A stretch of 64,000 bases of DNA from CBDEGK01 sp965237855 (GTDB lineage: Bacteria > Pseudomonadota > Gammaproteobacteria > Pseudomonadales > Halieaceae), in assembly GCA_965237855.1 (NCBI GenBank), contig CBDEGK010000008.1, positions 868,001 to 932,000 of the forward strand. Reading direction: 5' to 3'. The notes below the pieces were generated by a model. That model was given only the letters and a program-made list of their open reading frames with translations, made no database searches and was not told where the DNA came from. Positions 24,631-33,682 of the stretch are shown piece by piece (the first letter of the stretch is position 1; every line of letters starts with the position of its first letter). The position numbers and the translations under genes were made by a program.

Positions 24631-25455
24631 ATGATTAAGAAGTGCCTGTTTCCGGTAGCCGGCTATGGAACCCGTTTCCTGCCGGCCACCAAGAGTATGC
24701 CCAAGGAAATGTTGCCGGTGGTGAACAAGCCGCTGGTGCAGTACGGGGTTGAGGAAGCGATTAATGCCGGCATGACAACGATCAGTTTTGTCACCGGTCG
24801 CGGTAAGCGCGCCATCACCGATCATTTCGATATCAGCTACGAGCTGGAGCATCAGATCGCGGGAACCAGCAAGGAGAATTACCTTGAGGGTATCCGCCAT
24901 GTGCTCGGCGAAGCTGTCTTTACCAATGTACGGCAGCGCGAGATGAAGGGCCTGGGCCATGCCATTCTCACGGGTGAGCCCCTGATTGGCAATGAAGCCT
25001 TTGGCGTGGTGCTGTCTGACGATTTGTGCCTGAATGGTGGCGAGGGTGTACTGGCGCAAATGGCCCAGCTCTATGCACAGTTCCGCTGCAGTATTGTTGC
25101 CATCGAGGAAGTGCCCGCCGACGAGGTCAGCAGCTACGGCGTGATTGCAGGTGAGGCGTTGAAAGAAGGTATCTACCGGGTCGATGACATGGTGGAAAAA
25201 CCCAGTCCCGAAGAGGCGCCCTCCAACCTGGCTATTATAGGCCGCTATATACTCACCCCGGATATCTTCGACATTCTGCGGGAGACCCCACCGGGTAAAC
25301 ACGGCGAAGTGCAGCTTACCGATGCCCTTTTGACCCAGGCCAAGCGCGGCTGCGTGATGGCCTATAAATTCAAGGGCCGCCGGTTTGACTGCGGTACCGT
25401 GCCGGGCTTTGTCGAGGCTACCAACTACGTTTACGAACACGTCTACCAGGACTGA
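24631..25455 (+). CDS. galU: UTP-glucose-1-phosphate uridylyltransferase
   Basis: This 274-residue enzyme forms UDP-glucose. Conserved: FPVAGYGTRFLPATKSMPKEMLP at the nucleotide loop, ITGRGKRAI-like VTGRGKRAITDHFD, VLSDDLCL (metal Asp), MVEKPSPEEAPS and FDCGTVPGFVEAT. ATG 24631 starts MIKKCLFPVAG as in homologues; the in-frame TTG at 24604 overlapping the manC stop is less likely. Confidence 0.96.
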   Translation: MIKKCLFPVAGYGTRFLPATKSMPKEMLPVVNKPLVQYGVEEAINAGMTTISFVTGRGKRAITDHFDISYELEHQIAGTSKENYLEGIRHVLGEAVFTNVRQREMKGLGHAILTGEPLIGNEAFGVVLSDDLCLNGGEGVLAQMAQLYAQFRCSIVAIEEVPADEVSSYGVIAGEALKEGIYRVDDMVEKPSPEEAPSNLAIIGRYILTPDIFDILRETPPGKHGEVQLTDALLTQAKRGCVMAYKFKGRRFDCGTVPGFVEATNYVYEHVYQD

Positions 25456-25470
25456 TTGCAGGAGCAGGGC

Positions 25471-26817
25471 GTGACCGAGTTAAGCTGTTTCAAGGCCTAC
25501 GATGTACGGGGCCGCATACCCGATCAACTCAACACCGATATTGCCTATCGCATCGGCCGCGCCTTTGCCCGTGTGATTGAGCCGGGGAAGGTGGTGGTGG
25601 GGCACGATATTCGTCTCACCAGTGAAGAGATCAAGCTGGCTCTCACCAACGGCTTGCGTGATGAGGGCGTTGATGTCTACGACATCGGCCTGTGTGGTAC
25701 CGAGGAGATCTACTTTGCCACCAGCCACGCGGCTATGGACGGTGGCATTGTCGTTACCGCCAGCCACAACCCCAAGGACTATAACGGCATGAAATTTGTC
25801 AGTGCCGGTTCCCAGCCCATCAGCGGCGACAGTGGTCTGTTTGATATCAAGGCATTGGCAGAGCAGGACCAATTTGGTGAGCCGAAAGCACGGGGGAGCT
25901 ACGAGGTGCTCGATTCGGTGCAGGCTTATATTGATCATCTGCTGTCCTACGTGGAGCTGTCTGAGCTGAAGCCGCTGAAGTTGGTGGTGAACGCCGGTAA
26001 CGGTGGCGCTGGGGCGGTCATCGACCGCATCGAATCGGCACTACCCTTTGAATTTATCAAGTTGCACCACCAGCCCGACGGCACCTTCCCAAATGGGGTG
26101 CCCAATCCTATGCTGGAGGAGAACCGAGCAGTCACCATCGAGGCCGTGCAGACCCACGGTGCCGATATGGGTATCGCCTGGGATGGCGACTTCGACCGCT
26201 GTTTCTTTTTTGACGAAAGCGGCTTGTTTATCGAGGGCTACTACCTGGTGGGCCTGTTGGCCGAAGCCTTCCTGCGTGAGCAGGGCGGCGGTAAAGTCGT
26301 TCACGACCCACGCCTGACCTGGAACACCCAGGCTATTGTCGAGCAATTTGGTGGCGAAGCCGTGCAGAGTAAGACCGGTCATGCCTTTATCAAGGAGAGC
26401 ATGCGCAAGGAAAATGCCATCTATGGGGGTGAGATGAGCGCCCATCACTATTTCCGGGAGTTTGCTTACTGTGACAGCGGCATGATCCCCTGGTTGTTGG
26501 TGGCTGCCCTGGTCAGCCAGCGCGGACCGCTCTCTAAACTGGTGGCAGAAAGGATGGCAGCCTTCCCCTGTAGTGGTGAGATCAACCGTGAGATTGCCGA
26601 CCCGGCCGGGGTGCTGGCGCTGGCAGAAACACGCTATGCCGCGGAGGCGCTGTCAGTGGACCGCACTGATGGTCTGAGTATGGAATTCGATCTATGGCGC
26701 TTCAACCTGCGCATGTCCAATACCGAACCGGTGGTGCGCCTCAATGTAGAAAGTCGTGCTGATGTGGCCCTGATGCAGGCCAGGACCAAGGAATTGCTGG
26801 CTCTGATGGCTATTTGA
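25471..26817 (+). CDS. manB: Phosphomannomutase (ManB/CpsG type)
   Basis: This 448-residue alpha-D-phosphohexomutase interconverts mannose-6-P and mannose-1-P (possibly glucose too). Motifs in order: FKAYDVRGR, the phosphoserine loop VVTASHNPKDYNGMK, the Mg site WDGDFDRC, GEMSAHHYF (sugar loop) and RMSNTEPVVRLNVESR (phosphate loop). GTG 25471 is favoured by AGGAG 6 nt upstream. It provides the substrate for ManC. The 3' end overlaps pgi on the other strand by 8 bp. Confidence 0.92.
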   Translation: MTELSCFKAYDVRGRIPDQLNTDIAYRIGRAFARVIEPGKVVVGHDIRLTSEEIKLALTNGLRDEGVDVYDIGLCGTEEIYFATSHAAMDGGIVVTASHNPKDYNGMKFVSAGSQPISGDSGLFDIKALAEQDQFGEPKARGSYEVLDSVQAYIDHLLSYVELSELKPLKLVVNAGNGGAGAVIDRIESALPFEFIKLHHQPDGTFPNGVPNPMLEENRAVTIEAVQTHGADMGIAWDGDFDRCFFFDESGLFIEGYYLVGLLAEAFLREQGGGKVVHDPRLTWNTQAIVEQFGGEAVQSKTGHAFIKESMRKENAIYGGEMSAHHYFREFAYCDSGMIPWLLVAALVSQRGPLSKLVAERMAAFPCSGEINREIADPAGVLALAETRYAAEALSVDRTDGLSMEFDLWRFNLRMSNTEPVVRLNVESRADVALMQARTKELLALMAI

Positions 26818-28372
26818 TTGGCGCTGAAGGCTCTTTGATCAGCGACTGGTAAATATCGCCGCTGAGAATTTTCCCTAGCTCCACCCCGTACTGGTCGAAG
26901 CTGTTGATTTGCCAAAGATGGCCACTGCAGAAGGTGCGGTGTTCATATAACGCCAATAGTGCCCCCAGCGTGTGCGGGGTGAGTTTTTCAAAACCGAGAA
27001 TACTACTGGGCCGATTGCCTGGCATCGCCAGGTGTGGTGCCAACCGCTGCGCGTCAGTTTCACTCATCCCCTTTGCCAGTAGGCTGTCACAGGCTTGCTG
27101 CTCGCTGCGACCTTCCATCAGCGCCTTGGCCTGCGCCAGTGCATTGGCACGCAGACGCAGGTGTTTGTCTTCTTCGTCGCCATGGCCTTGTTGCGGAATC
27201 ACAAAATCGACCGGGCAGAGCAGGGTGCCCTGGTGCAGCAGCTGATGGAAAGAGTGCTGGCTGTTACTGCCCTCGTCCCCCCATAAAACCGGTGCGGTGG
27301 CGTAAGTGACAGCCTCGCCGGCGCGATTCGTGCGCTTGCCATTACTTTCCATGGTCAATTGCTGGAGAAAGGCGGGTAATCTGCGCAGTGAATGGGAGTA
27401 GGGCACGACGGCATAATTCCGGCTGCCCAGGAAATTGACGTACCAAATTTCCAGCAGGCTCATGATGACAGGCAGATTCTCATCGAGGGGGGCACTGGCG
27501 AAGTGCTTGTCCATGGCCTCGGCACCCGCCAGCAGGGCTTTGAAATTATCCATGCCGACGGCGAAGGCGGCGCTCCAGCCAATTGCCGACCACAGTGAAT
27601 AGCGCCCGCCAACCCAGTCCCACAGGGGCAGGATATTTTCCTCGGGAATGCCCATGTCCTGGGCCGCTTCCAGGTTGGTCGATACGGCCAGCAGGTGCTT
27701 GTTGAGATCGGCCGCTGCGCAACCGCCGTCCAGTAGCCATTGCCGCGCGGCGCTGGCGTTGGCCAGTGTTTCCTCTGTGCCCAATGTTTTCGAACAGATC
27801 ACAAACAGCGTGCTGGCGGGATTCAGACCAGCCAGCGTTTCGGTCAGTTCCGCCGGGTCAATATTGGCACAAAACCGGACTTCCAATGCGGTGTAGTGAT
27901 AGGGTGCCAGGGCCTGGCTCACCAGGCGCGGTCCCAGGTCGGAGCCGCCAATGCCAAGGTTGACCACGTGACTGATTGGCGTGCCGGCAAAGCCCCGGTG
28001 TTCGCCGCTGTGAATCCTTTGCACCCAGCCCGCCATGGTTTCCAGGCAGCGTTGAATTTTGTTGTGCTCCAGCTCCAGCCCGGGTGGCGCTTCTGTGGTT
28101 CGCAACAGGGTGTGAGCGACGGCCCGTTGTTCGGTGAAGTTCAGGCTGCTGAAATCAAACAAGGCGCGACGCGCGTTGCCGAGATCGGCGGACACAGCCA
28201 GGCACAACAGCTGGGCCAGACCTTCACGGTCAAGTAGATGGCGGGTGAAATCCAGGCTGATGCCAGCGGCCTCCAGCCGGAAGGACTTATTGTCGAGTTC
28301 AGTGATGCGCTTCCTGGACAGTTCTGAAGCCATCTGGGTAAGGGTGCTGGATTCCGGGTAGGGCAGGCTCAT
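26810..28372 (-). CDS. pgi: Glucose-6-phosphate isomerase
   Basis: This 520-residue phosphoglucose isomerase links glucose-6-P and fructose-6-P. Recognised by VNLGIGGSDLGPRLVSQAL, VICSKTLGTEETLANA, GGRYSLWSAIGWSAA, VLWGDEGSNSQHSFHQLLHQGT (PGI signature with active-site His) and the C-terminal FDQYGVELGK. It supplies fructose-6-P upstream of ManC/ManB. Its start lies 3 nt after the ispB stop, so it probably shares the ispB transcript. Confidence 0.96.
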   Translation of the reverse strand: MSLPYPESSTLTQMASELSRKRITELDNKSFRLEAAGISLDFTRHLLDREGLAQLLCLAVSADLGNARRALFDFSSLNFTEQRAVAHTLLRTTEAPPGLELEHNKIQRCLETMAGWVQRIHSGEHRGFAGTPISHVVNLGIGGSDLGPRLVSQALAPYHYTALEVRFCANIDPAELTETLAGLNPASTLFVICSKTLGTEETLANASAARQWLLDGGCAAADLNKHLLAVSTNLEAAQDMGIPEENILPLWDWVGGRYSLWSAIGWSAAFAVGMDNFKALLAGAEAMDKHFASAPLDENLPVIMSLLEIWYVNFLGSRNYAVVPYSHSLRRLPAFLQQLTMESNGKRTNRAGEAVTYATAPVLWGDEGSNSQHSFHQLLHQGTLLCPVDFVIPQQGHGDEEDKHLRLRANALAQAKALMEGRSEQQACDSLLAKGMSETDAQRLAPHLAMPGNRPSSILGFEKLTPHTLGALLALYEHRTFCSGHLWQINSFDQYGVELGKILSGDIYQSLIKEPSAPIK

Positions 28373-28375
28373 GGC

Positions 28376-29338
28376 TTACTGGTTTCGATCGACCGACAGC
28401 TGTGCGATAGCCTCCATGGCATCACGGAATTCGTTGGCAGGCAAGTCTCGCACATTGGCCAGGGCCAGGGCCTTGTAACCCTGGGCGACCGCGCCGGCGT
28501 AGTCGAGAGAGCCACTGGCTTGTACGGCCTCGATCACCGCTTCGATCTGGTTGCTATCCTTTTCTGTAATAGCCTGCGTTACCAGCGACTTTTGGCCGCT
28601 AGTGCCCACTTGCAGCAGGTGAATCAACGGCAGCGTTAGTTTGCCCTCATTGAGGTCATCACCCACATTTTTGCCCATTTCCGCCGGGTTGCCGGTGTAA
28701 TCCAATACGTCGTCGAAAATTTGGAAGGCGATGCCCGTGTTGAGACCGAAATCATGTAGCGCCCGGCGCCTGTCTTCAGAGGCGCCGGCAATCGCACCCG
28801 CGCCGTAACAGGCTGCGGCAAACAGAATGGCGGTTTTGCGGGTTATCACGTCCAGGTATTGCTCCGCGGAAGCAGAGACATCGCCAGCTCGCACCAGCTG
28901 CAACACTTCGCCCTCGGCGATGGTATTGGTCGTACTGGCCATGTTTTCCATGATGTCCATGTTGCCCAGGGCCACCATCAGCTGGAAGGCGCGCGTATAG
29001 AGAAAATCCCCCACCAGCACGCTGGGTGCGTTGCCGTACTCTTCATTGGCAGTGGGCCGGCCCCGGCGCAGGCTGGAAATATCCACCACGTCGTCGTGCA
29101 GGAGGGTCGCGGTGTGAATAAATTCAACGACAGCGGCAAAGTTAATGTGGTCATCACCGTCGTAGCCACAGCAGCGGGCACTGAGCAGGGTCAGCAGGGG
29201 CCGCAGTCGTTTTCCGCCAGCGTCGACGATGTAGTGGCCAATATTTTCGACCATGGCCACATCTGACTCTAGATTGTCGATTATCAGGCGATTGACGGCG
29301 TCGAATTCAGCCTGGACGGGTTGTCTGATCTCTTGCAT
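28376..29338 (-). CDS. ispB: Octaprenyl (polyprenyl) diphosphate synthase
   Basis: This 320-residue trans-prenyltransferase makes the ubiquinone side chain. The first Asp-rich motif LLHDDVVD and the second FDDVLDYTG are present, as are GGKRLRPLL and LRRGRPTAN. Divergence from rplU-rpmA-obgE is the usual proteobacterial arrangement. Exact chain length (C40 or other) is not decidable from motifs. Confidence 0.94.
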   Translation of the reverse strand: MQEIRQPVQAEFDAVNRLIIDNLESDVAMVENIGHYIVDAGGKRLRPLLTLLSARCCGYDGDDHINFAAVVEFIHTATLLHDDVVDISSLRRGRPTANEEYGNAPSVLVGDFLYTRAFQLMVALGNMDIMENMASTTNTIAEGEVLQLVRAGDVSASAEQYLDVITRKTAILFAAACYGAGAIAGASEDRRRALHDFGLNTGIAFQIFDDVLDYTGNPAEMGKNVGDDLNEGKLTLPLIHLLQVGTSGQKSLVTQAITEKDSNQIEAVIEAVQASGSLDYAGAVAQGYKALALANVRDLPANEFRDAMEAIAQLSVDRNQ

Positions 29339-29450
29339 GCAGCAACTGTGCTCTGGGGACGGCTGGCATGCTAGGGTGGGACGTGGGCGGTGTCAACCGG
29401 AGGGTCGCTATCAGAGAGCCTAAGTTATTGTGAAATATAGCATTTGACGC

Positions 29451-29479
29451 TTGCCTGAGGGGGTGATTTTCAGTAGAAT
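29451..29479 (+). promoter_or_regulatory. Predicted sigma70 promoter of rplU-rpmA
   Basis: -35 TTGCCT (29451-29456), a 17-nt spacer and -10 TAGAAT (29474-29479) give a transcript with a leader of roughly 110 nt before rplU. The leader is rich in short inverted segments (CCCCCTCCAGTGGAGGG), as often seen in r-protein leaders. Confidence 0.6.
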
Positions 29480-29598
29480 CGCCGCCCTCGACCACCCCCG
29501 TAAGCTAATGCAGGGGTTTAAACCATAAGTGCCGGGCTCTGCCCCCTCCAGTGGAGGGTCTGTCCAATCAAGCGAGCTGGCGAACTTAGGAGTAACTC

Positions 29599-29910
29599 AT
29601 GTACGCAGTAATTGAAGCCGGTGGTAAGCAGCACCGCGTAACCGAGGGCGAAACCCTCAAGCTGGAAAAGATCGAAGCCGCTACTGGCGAGACGATTGAA
29701 TTCGACAAGGTTTTGCTGGTCGGTACCGGCACGGACGTCAAGATAGGCAAGCCTATCGTTGACGGTGCTAAGGTAACTGCTGAGATAATCTCTCAGGGTC
29801 GTCACAAGAAAGTGACAATCATCAAGTTCAACCGTCGTAAGAACTACCGCAAGCAGGCTGGCCATCGCCAGTGGTTCACTGAAGTAAAAATTACTGACAT
29901 CAGTGGTTAA
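29599..29910 (+). CDS. rplU: 50S ribosomal protein L21
   Basis: This 103-residue protein begins MYAVIEAGGKQHRVTEGE and ends KRRKNYRKQAGHRQWFTEVKI in family fashion. It binds 23S rRNA near L20. TTAGGAG precedes the ATG by 7 nt. It is followed by rpmA after 11 nt, the normal operon. Confidence 0.98.
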   Translation: MYAVIEAGGKQHRVTEGETLKLEKIEAATGETIEFDKVLLVGTGTDVKIGKPIVDGAKVTAEIISQGRHKKVTIIKFNRRKNYRKQAGHRQWFTEVKITDISG

Positions 29911-29921
29911 GGAGATAAGTC

Positions 29922-30179
29922 ATGGCACATAAGAAAGCAGGCGGTAGTACCCGTAACGGTCGCGATTCCGAGAGCAAACGTCTTGGGGTAAAAATGTACG
30001 GTGGCCAGGTTGTTAAAGCCGGCAATATCATCGTTCGCCAGCGCGGCACCCGTTTTCACTCCGGTACAGGCACCGGTCTGGGCAATGACCACACTATCTT
30101 CGCCACCGCCGACGGCGTGATTGAGTTTGTGACCCGCGGACCAAAAAATCGCAAGTTCGTGCAGGTTGTTAGCGCCTAA
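29922..30179 (+). CDS. rpmA: 50S ribosomal protein L27
   Basis: This 85-residue protein starts MAHKKAGGSTRNGRDSESKR, so the N-terminal tail that reaches the peptidyl-transferase centre is present without a Firmicutes-type pre-sequence. GGVKMYGGQ-like and RGTRFHSGTGTG segments are typical. AAGGAG lies upstream. Confidence 0.98.
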   Translation: MAHKKAGGSTRNGRDSESKRLGVKMYGGQVVKAGNIIVRQRGTRFHSGTGTGLGNDHTIFATADGVIEFVTRGPKNRKFVQVVSA

Positions 30180-30201
30180 CTCCTACACCAACGGATTATC
30201 A

Positions 30202-30230
30202 AAAAAGGGGCCTTTAAGGCCCCTTTTTTT
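30202..30230 (+). terminator. Rho-independent terminator after rpmA
   Basis: AAAAAAGGGGCC, loop TTTAA, then GGCCCC followed by T7. It ends the rplU-rpmA unit 22 nt after the stop. Some read-through into obgE (15 nt further) is likely. Confidence 0.9.
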
Positions 30231-30245
30231 TATACTGGTATTGTT

Positions 30246-31448
30246 ATGAAGTTTGTAGACGAAGCAAAAATCAAAGTACAGGCCGGCAAAGGTGGCAACG
30301 GTGCCCTCAGTTTCCGCCGGGAGAAGTACATCGCCAAAGGTGGTCCCGATGGGGGCGACGGTGGCGATGGCGGCAGCGTGTATCTCGAAGCTAAAAGTGC
30401 CCTCAACACCATGGTCGATTACCGTTTCCAGCGCAACCATCAGGCCCAGAACGGCGAGGGTGGCAGAGGTAAGAACATGACCGGGGGCAAGGGTGATGAC
30501 CTGGTCCTGCCCGTGCCCATGGGTACAACGGTACTGGATGAAGATACTGGCGAGATACTCGGTGACTTGTCCCGGGAAGGCCAGCGCTTGCTGGTGGCGC
30601 AAGGCGGATTTCACGGTCTCGGCAATACCCGTTTCAAGTCCAGTACTAATCGAGCACCGCGACAGACTTCCCCGGGTAGTGAAGGTGAGCAGCGGTCCCT
30701 GAAACTGGAACTGCAGGTGCTGGCCGACGTCGGTTTACTGGGCTTGCCCAATGCGGGCAAGTCCACTTTGATCCGGGCGGTTTCTTCGGCGAAACCGAAG
30801 GTGGCAGATTACCCCTTCACCACCCTGGTGCCCAACCTGGGCGTGGTCAAAGTGCAGGCACATCGCAGTTTTGTGGTGGCTGATATTCCCGGCTTGATAG
30901 AGGGCGCGTCAGAGGGCGCCGGTCTGGGAATTCGCTTTTTGCGCCACCTCACCCGCAATCGGTTGTTGCTGCACCTGGTGGATGTGGCGCCCTACGATGG
31001 TACCGAGCCGGCAGATTCTGCTGAAGCCATCGCCAATGAACTGGCCCTGTTCAGCCCGGCGCTGGCGCAGCGCGAGCGCTGGTTGATATTAAACAAGACT
31101 GATCTGCTGGATGAAGAACAACTGGCTGCGCGTCGCACTGAAATAGTCGAGCGGCTGGCGTGGGACGGCCGTGTTTACCAGATATCGGCGATCAGCGGTG
31201 AGGGCACGGCTCAACTCTGCAACGATATTATGGAGTTGCTGGAGCATTGGCAGGTGCAGGAAGAAGCCAATCCCGAACTGGTTGAACAGGAGCGTGAGCA
31301 ACGCGCACTGATCCAGGAGCAGGCGCGACAGCGTATCGCCATTCAGCGGGAGATTGCCCGTGAGCGTCGTCTCGCTGCGCGCGATGACGGTGCCCAAGAC
31401 AATGACGACGATGATGACTACGACGTGGAAGTCGAATATGTCCCCTGA
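30246..31448 (+). CDS. obgE: GTPase Obg/CgtA
   Basis: This 400-residue GTPase is involved in 50S assembly and stress/cell-cycle control. The Gly-rich Obg domain (1-160) has GGNGALSFRREK and GGPDGGDGGDGG. The G domain shows LPNAGKST (G1), ADYPFTTL (switch I), DIPGLIEGA (G3) and NKTDLL (G4). The C-terminus is basic then very acidic (NDDDDDYDVEVEYVP). proB starts inside its last codons. Confidence 0.97.
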   Translation: MKFVDEAKIKVQAGKGGNGALSFRREKYIAKGGPDGGDGGDGGSVYLEAKSALNTMVDYRFQRNHQAQNGEGGRGKNMTGGKGDDLVLPVPMGTTVLDEDTGEILGDLSREGQRLLVAQGGFHGLGNTRFKSSTNRAPRQTSPGSEGEQRSLKLELQVLADVGLLGLPNAGKSTLIRAVSSAKPKVADYPFTTLVPNLGVVKVQAHRSFVVADIPGLIEGASEGAGLGIRFLRHLTRNRLLLHLVDVAPYDGTEPADSAEAIANELALFSPALAQRERWLILNKTDLLDEEQLAARRTEIVERLAWDGRVYQISAISGEGTAQLCNDIMELLEHWQVQEEANPELVEQEREQRALIQEQARQRIAIQREIARERRLAARDDGAQDNDDDDDYDVEVEYVP

Positions 31449-32562
31449 CCGCGAGGTGTTTGCACAGGCAAAACGCTGGGTCATCAAAATTGGCAGCGCG
31501 TTGCTGACCGATACCGGCCGCGGTCTGGATATCGACCTGGTCGCCACCCTGGTGGCACAGATGGCCGCGCTGCGCGAGCAGGGTCGCGAGGTCGTGTTGG
31601 TCTCCAGTGGCGCGGTGGCGGCTGGCATGGCCAGGCTGGGTTGGGATCAGCGTCCCCACGCTCTGCACGATTTACAGGCGGTAGCGGCCATTGGGCAAAT
31701 GAGCCTGGTGCAGACTTATGAGTCGGCTTTTCAGCAACACGGATTGTACACTGCACAAGTACTGCTCGGACACGATGATATTTCAGCGCGCGATCGCTAC
31801 CTGAATGCCCGTGGCACGCTCACTACCCTGTTGAACCTGGGAGTGGTGCCGGTGGTGAATGAAAACGATACCGTGGTAACCGATGAAATACGTTTCGGAG
31901 ACAACGATACACTGGCGGCTCTGGTGGCCAACCTGCTGGACGCAGACGCACTGTTAATTCTCACAGACCAGGATGGCATGTTCGAGGCCGATCCGCGCCA
32001 GAACCCCGATGCGCGCTTATTGACTGCAGTGGCCGCTGACGATGACAAACTTGAAGCCATGGCCGGCGGCGGTGGCAGCCTGGGTCGTGGTGGCATGTTG
32101 ACCAAGGTGCGTGCGGCACGCCTGGCAGCGCGCTCGGGAACGGACACGGTCATCGTCAATGGCAAGCGCGAGGGTGTGATAGCAGCTGTGTTGGCGGGGG
32201 AATCCCTGGGTACCTGGCTGCAAGCTGGTCAGCAGCCGGTAAAAGCGCGTAAACAGTGGCTGGCGGGGTTACAGCGCGGCAATGGCACCCTGGTGCTGGA
32301 TGACGGCGCTGTGGAGGTCCTGACAGGCGCGGGTCGCAGTCTGCTGCCGGTGGGGGTAAAGGCGGTCAGTGGGGAATTCCGGCGCGGTGATATGGTGGTC
32401 TGCACGGACGCCGGCGGTCGGGAAGTCGCCCGTGGCTTAGTCAATTACTCTGTGGAGGAGGCGCGTCAGATCATTGGCTTAAGTACCGGCGCGATTGAGG
32501 GTGTACTGGGCTACCAGGGCGACCCCGAGCTTATTCACCGGGATAACTTGGTACTGAGCTGA
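31438..32562 (+). CDS. proB: Glutamate 5-kinase
   Basis: This 374-residue first enzyme of proline synthesis has an amino-acid-kinase domain (KIGSALLTD, VSSGAVAAGM, LGHDDISARDRYLNAR, NENDTV, LTDQDGMFEADPR, GRGGMLTKV) and a C-terminal PUA domain (about 280-370). ATG 31438 starts MSPDREVFAQAKRW and overlaps obgE by 11 nt. A longer upstream ATG merely reads obgE out of frame. The partner proA lies 23 kb away. Confidence 0.96.
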   Translation: MSPDREVFAQAKRWVIKIGSALLTDTGRGLDIDLVATLVAQMAALREQGREVVLVSSGAVAAGMARLGWDQRPHALHDLQAVAAIGQMSLVQTYESAFQQHGLYTAQVLLGHDDISARDRYLNARGTLTTLLNLGVVPVVNENDTVVTDEIRFGDNDTLAALVANLLDADALLILTDQDGMFEADPRQNPDARLLTAVAADDDKLEAMAGGGGSLGRGGMLTKVRAARLAARSGTDTVIVNGKREGVIAAVLAGESLGTWLQAGQQPVKARKQWLAGLQRGNGTLVLDDGAVEVLTGAGRSLLPVGVKAVSGEFRRGDMVVCTDAGGREVARGLVNYSVEEARQIIGLSTGAIEGVLGYQGDPELIHRDNLVLS

Positions 32563-32583
32563 GAAGCGTTCGGCTACAGACAT

Positions 32584-32608
32584 AAAAAAGCCGGCTCGAA
32601 GCCGGCTT
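32584..32608. terminator. Bidirectional terminator between proB and rpsT
   Basis: AAGCCGGCT (32588-32596), loop CGA, AGCCGGCTT (32600-32608). The A6 run on the plus strand gives a U-tract for the rpsT transcript; the proB side has a weaker TTGTT. Confidence 0.85.
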
Positions 32609-32628
32609 GTTACTATCTGGGGGTCGGC

Positions 32629-32895
32629 TCAAGCCGAGAGGGCTTTTACCTGGGCATTCAGGCGGCTCTTGTGACGGGCTGCCTTGTTCTTGTGAATAAT
32701 ACCCTTGTCCGCCATGCGATCGATGACCGGTACCGCGTCGTTGTACGCGGCTTTTGCGGTATCCGCATCGCCAGAGTCAACAGCGGCGAGTACCTTCTTG
32801 ATCACGGTGCGCACCAGTGAGCGCAAGCTGGCGTTGTGGTTGCGGCGCTTCTCGGACTGGCGAGCACGCTTTCTGGCCTGGGGTGAATTAGCCAA
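32629..32895 (-). CDS. rpsT: 30S ribosomal protein S20
   Basis: This 88-residue basic protein (MANSPQARKRARQSEKRRNHN...) has the three-helix S20 pattern and HKNKAARHKSRL near its C-terminus. Monocistronic by context, with a terminator just downstream and a TetR gene divergent upstream. Confidence 0.98.
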   Translation of the reverse strand: MANSPQARKRARQSEKRRNHNASLRSLVRTVIKKVLAAVDSGDADTAKAAYNDAVPVIDRMADKGIIHKNKAARHKSRLNAQVKALSA

Positions 32896-33017
32896 TGTAA
32901 TTACCTCTAATATGAGTCTGAAAATAAAGAGGCGCGATTATTCACATTTAGGCCCTTTATGTCAACCGAAAACGCCTCAAGTTGGTGCTGTCCCGGGCGC
33001 GGACGCCCTAGCCTTAC

Positions 33018-33036
33018 TAATAACTATTAGTTATTA
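33018..33036. promoter_or_regulatory. Perfect 9-bp palindrome, probable TetR operator
   Basis: TAATAACTA-T-TAGTTATTA is an exact inverted repeat with a one-base centre, ending 8 nt before the TetR-family ATG. The size and position fit an autoregulatory operator. Confidence 0.75.
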
Positions 33037-33044
33037 TTCCCTGC

Positions 33045-33662
33045 ATGGAAATGTCATCCAAAATAGAGCTCAAGCCCACCGCCGTGCGTATTCTCGATGC
33101 TGCCGAAGACCTGTTCGCCGAAAAAGGCTATTCGGCCACCTCGCTGGGCGATGTGGCTGACCGCGTTGGTATACGCTCACCCAGCCTGTACAACCACTTC
33201 AAGAACAAGGAGGCGCTGTACAGCGCGGTCCTGGAGCGGTTACTCGACCTGTTTGCCGCCCCCCTGACCGAGCTAACCCAATCTGACCAGGTGACGCCGG
33301 AACGGATTTACAGCTGGCTGGAGGGGGTTATTCGCATGCACCACGAGCGGCCGAACCTGGCCCGACTGTTGCAGCACGCGGCTCTCAGTGGCGGTCCACA
33401 GACCAATGAGCTGATTGATCGCCTGTTCAGCCCTATGTTTGATGTCGAGACCCCACTGGAAGAGGACATCATGCCGATGCTCGGCGGGCGCGATCTACAG
33501 CCCTGGGCGGTGATGGCCCTGAACAATATGATTATGTCTTACGTCACCATGGCGCCCATGTATCGCAGGCTGCTGGGTGAGGACCCGTTCGGGCCCGAGG
33601 CACTAAAGAAACAAACAGACCTGATCATGAAGCTGGCTCACCTGGCCATCCAAAGCGACTAA
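33045..33662 (+). CDS. TetR/AcrR-family transcriptional regulator
   Basis: This 205-residue regulator has an N-terminal HTH: AVRILDAAEDLFAEKGYSATSLGDVADRVGIRSPSLYNHFKNKEALYSAVLE. The C-terminal helical ligand domain is unspecific. ATG 33045 or ATG 33051 are both possible. No good ribosome-binding site fits between the operator and the start, so the mRNA could be leaderless or very short-leadered. Downstream by 20 nt is a tyrosine phosphatase, probably in the same unit. Confidence 0.88.
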   Translation: MEMSSKIELKPTAVRILDAAEDLFAEKGYSATSLGDVADRVGIRSPSLYNHFKNKEALYSAVLERLLDLFAAPLTELTQSDQVTPERIYSWLEGVIRMHHERPNLARLLQHAALSGGPQTNELIDRLFSPMFDVETPLEEDIMPMLGGRDLQPWAVMALNNMIMSYVTMAPMYRRLLGEDPFGPEALKKQTDLIMKLAHLAIQSD

Positions 33663-33682
33663 AACACCAAGAGTTACCCACC

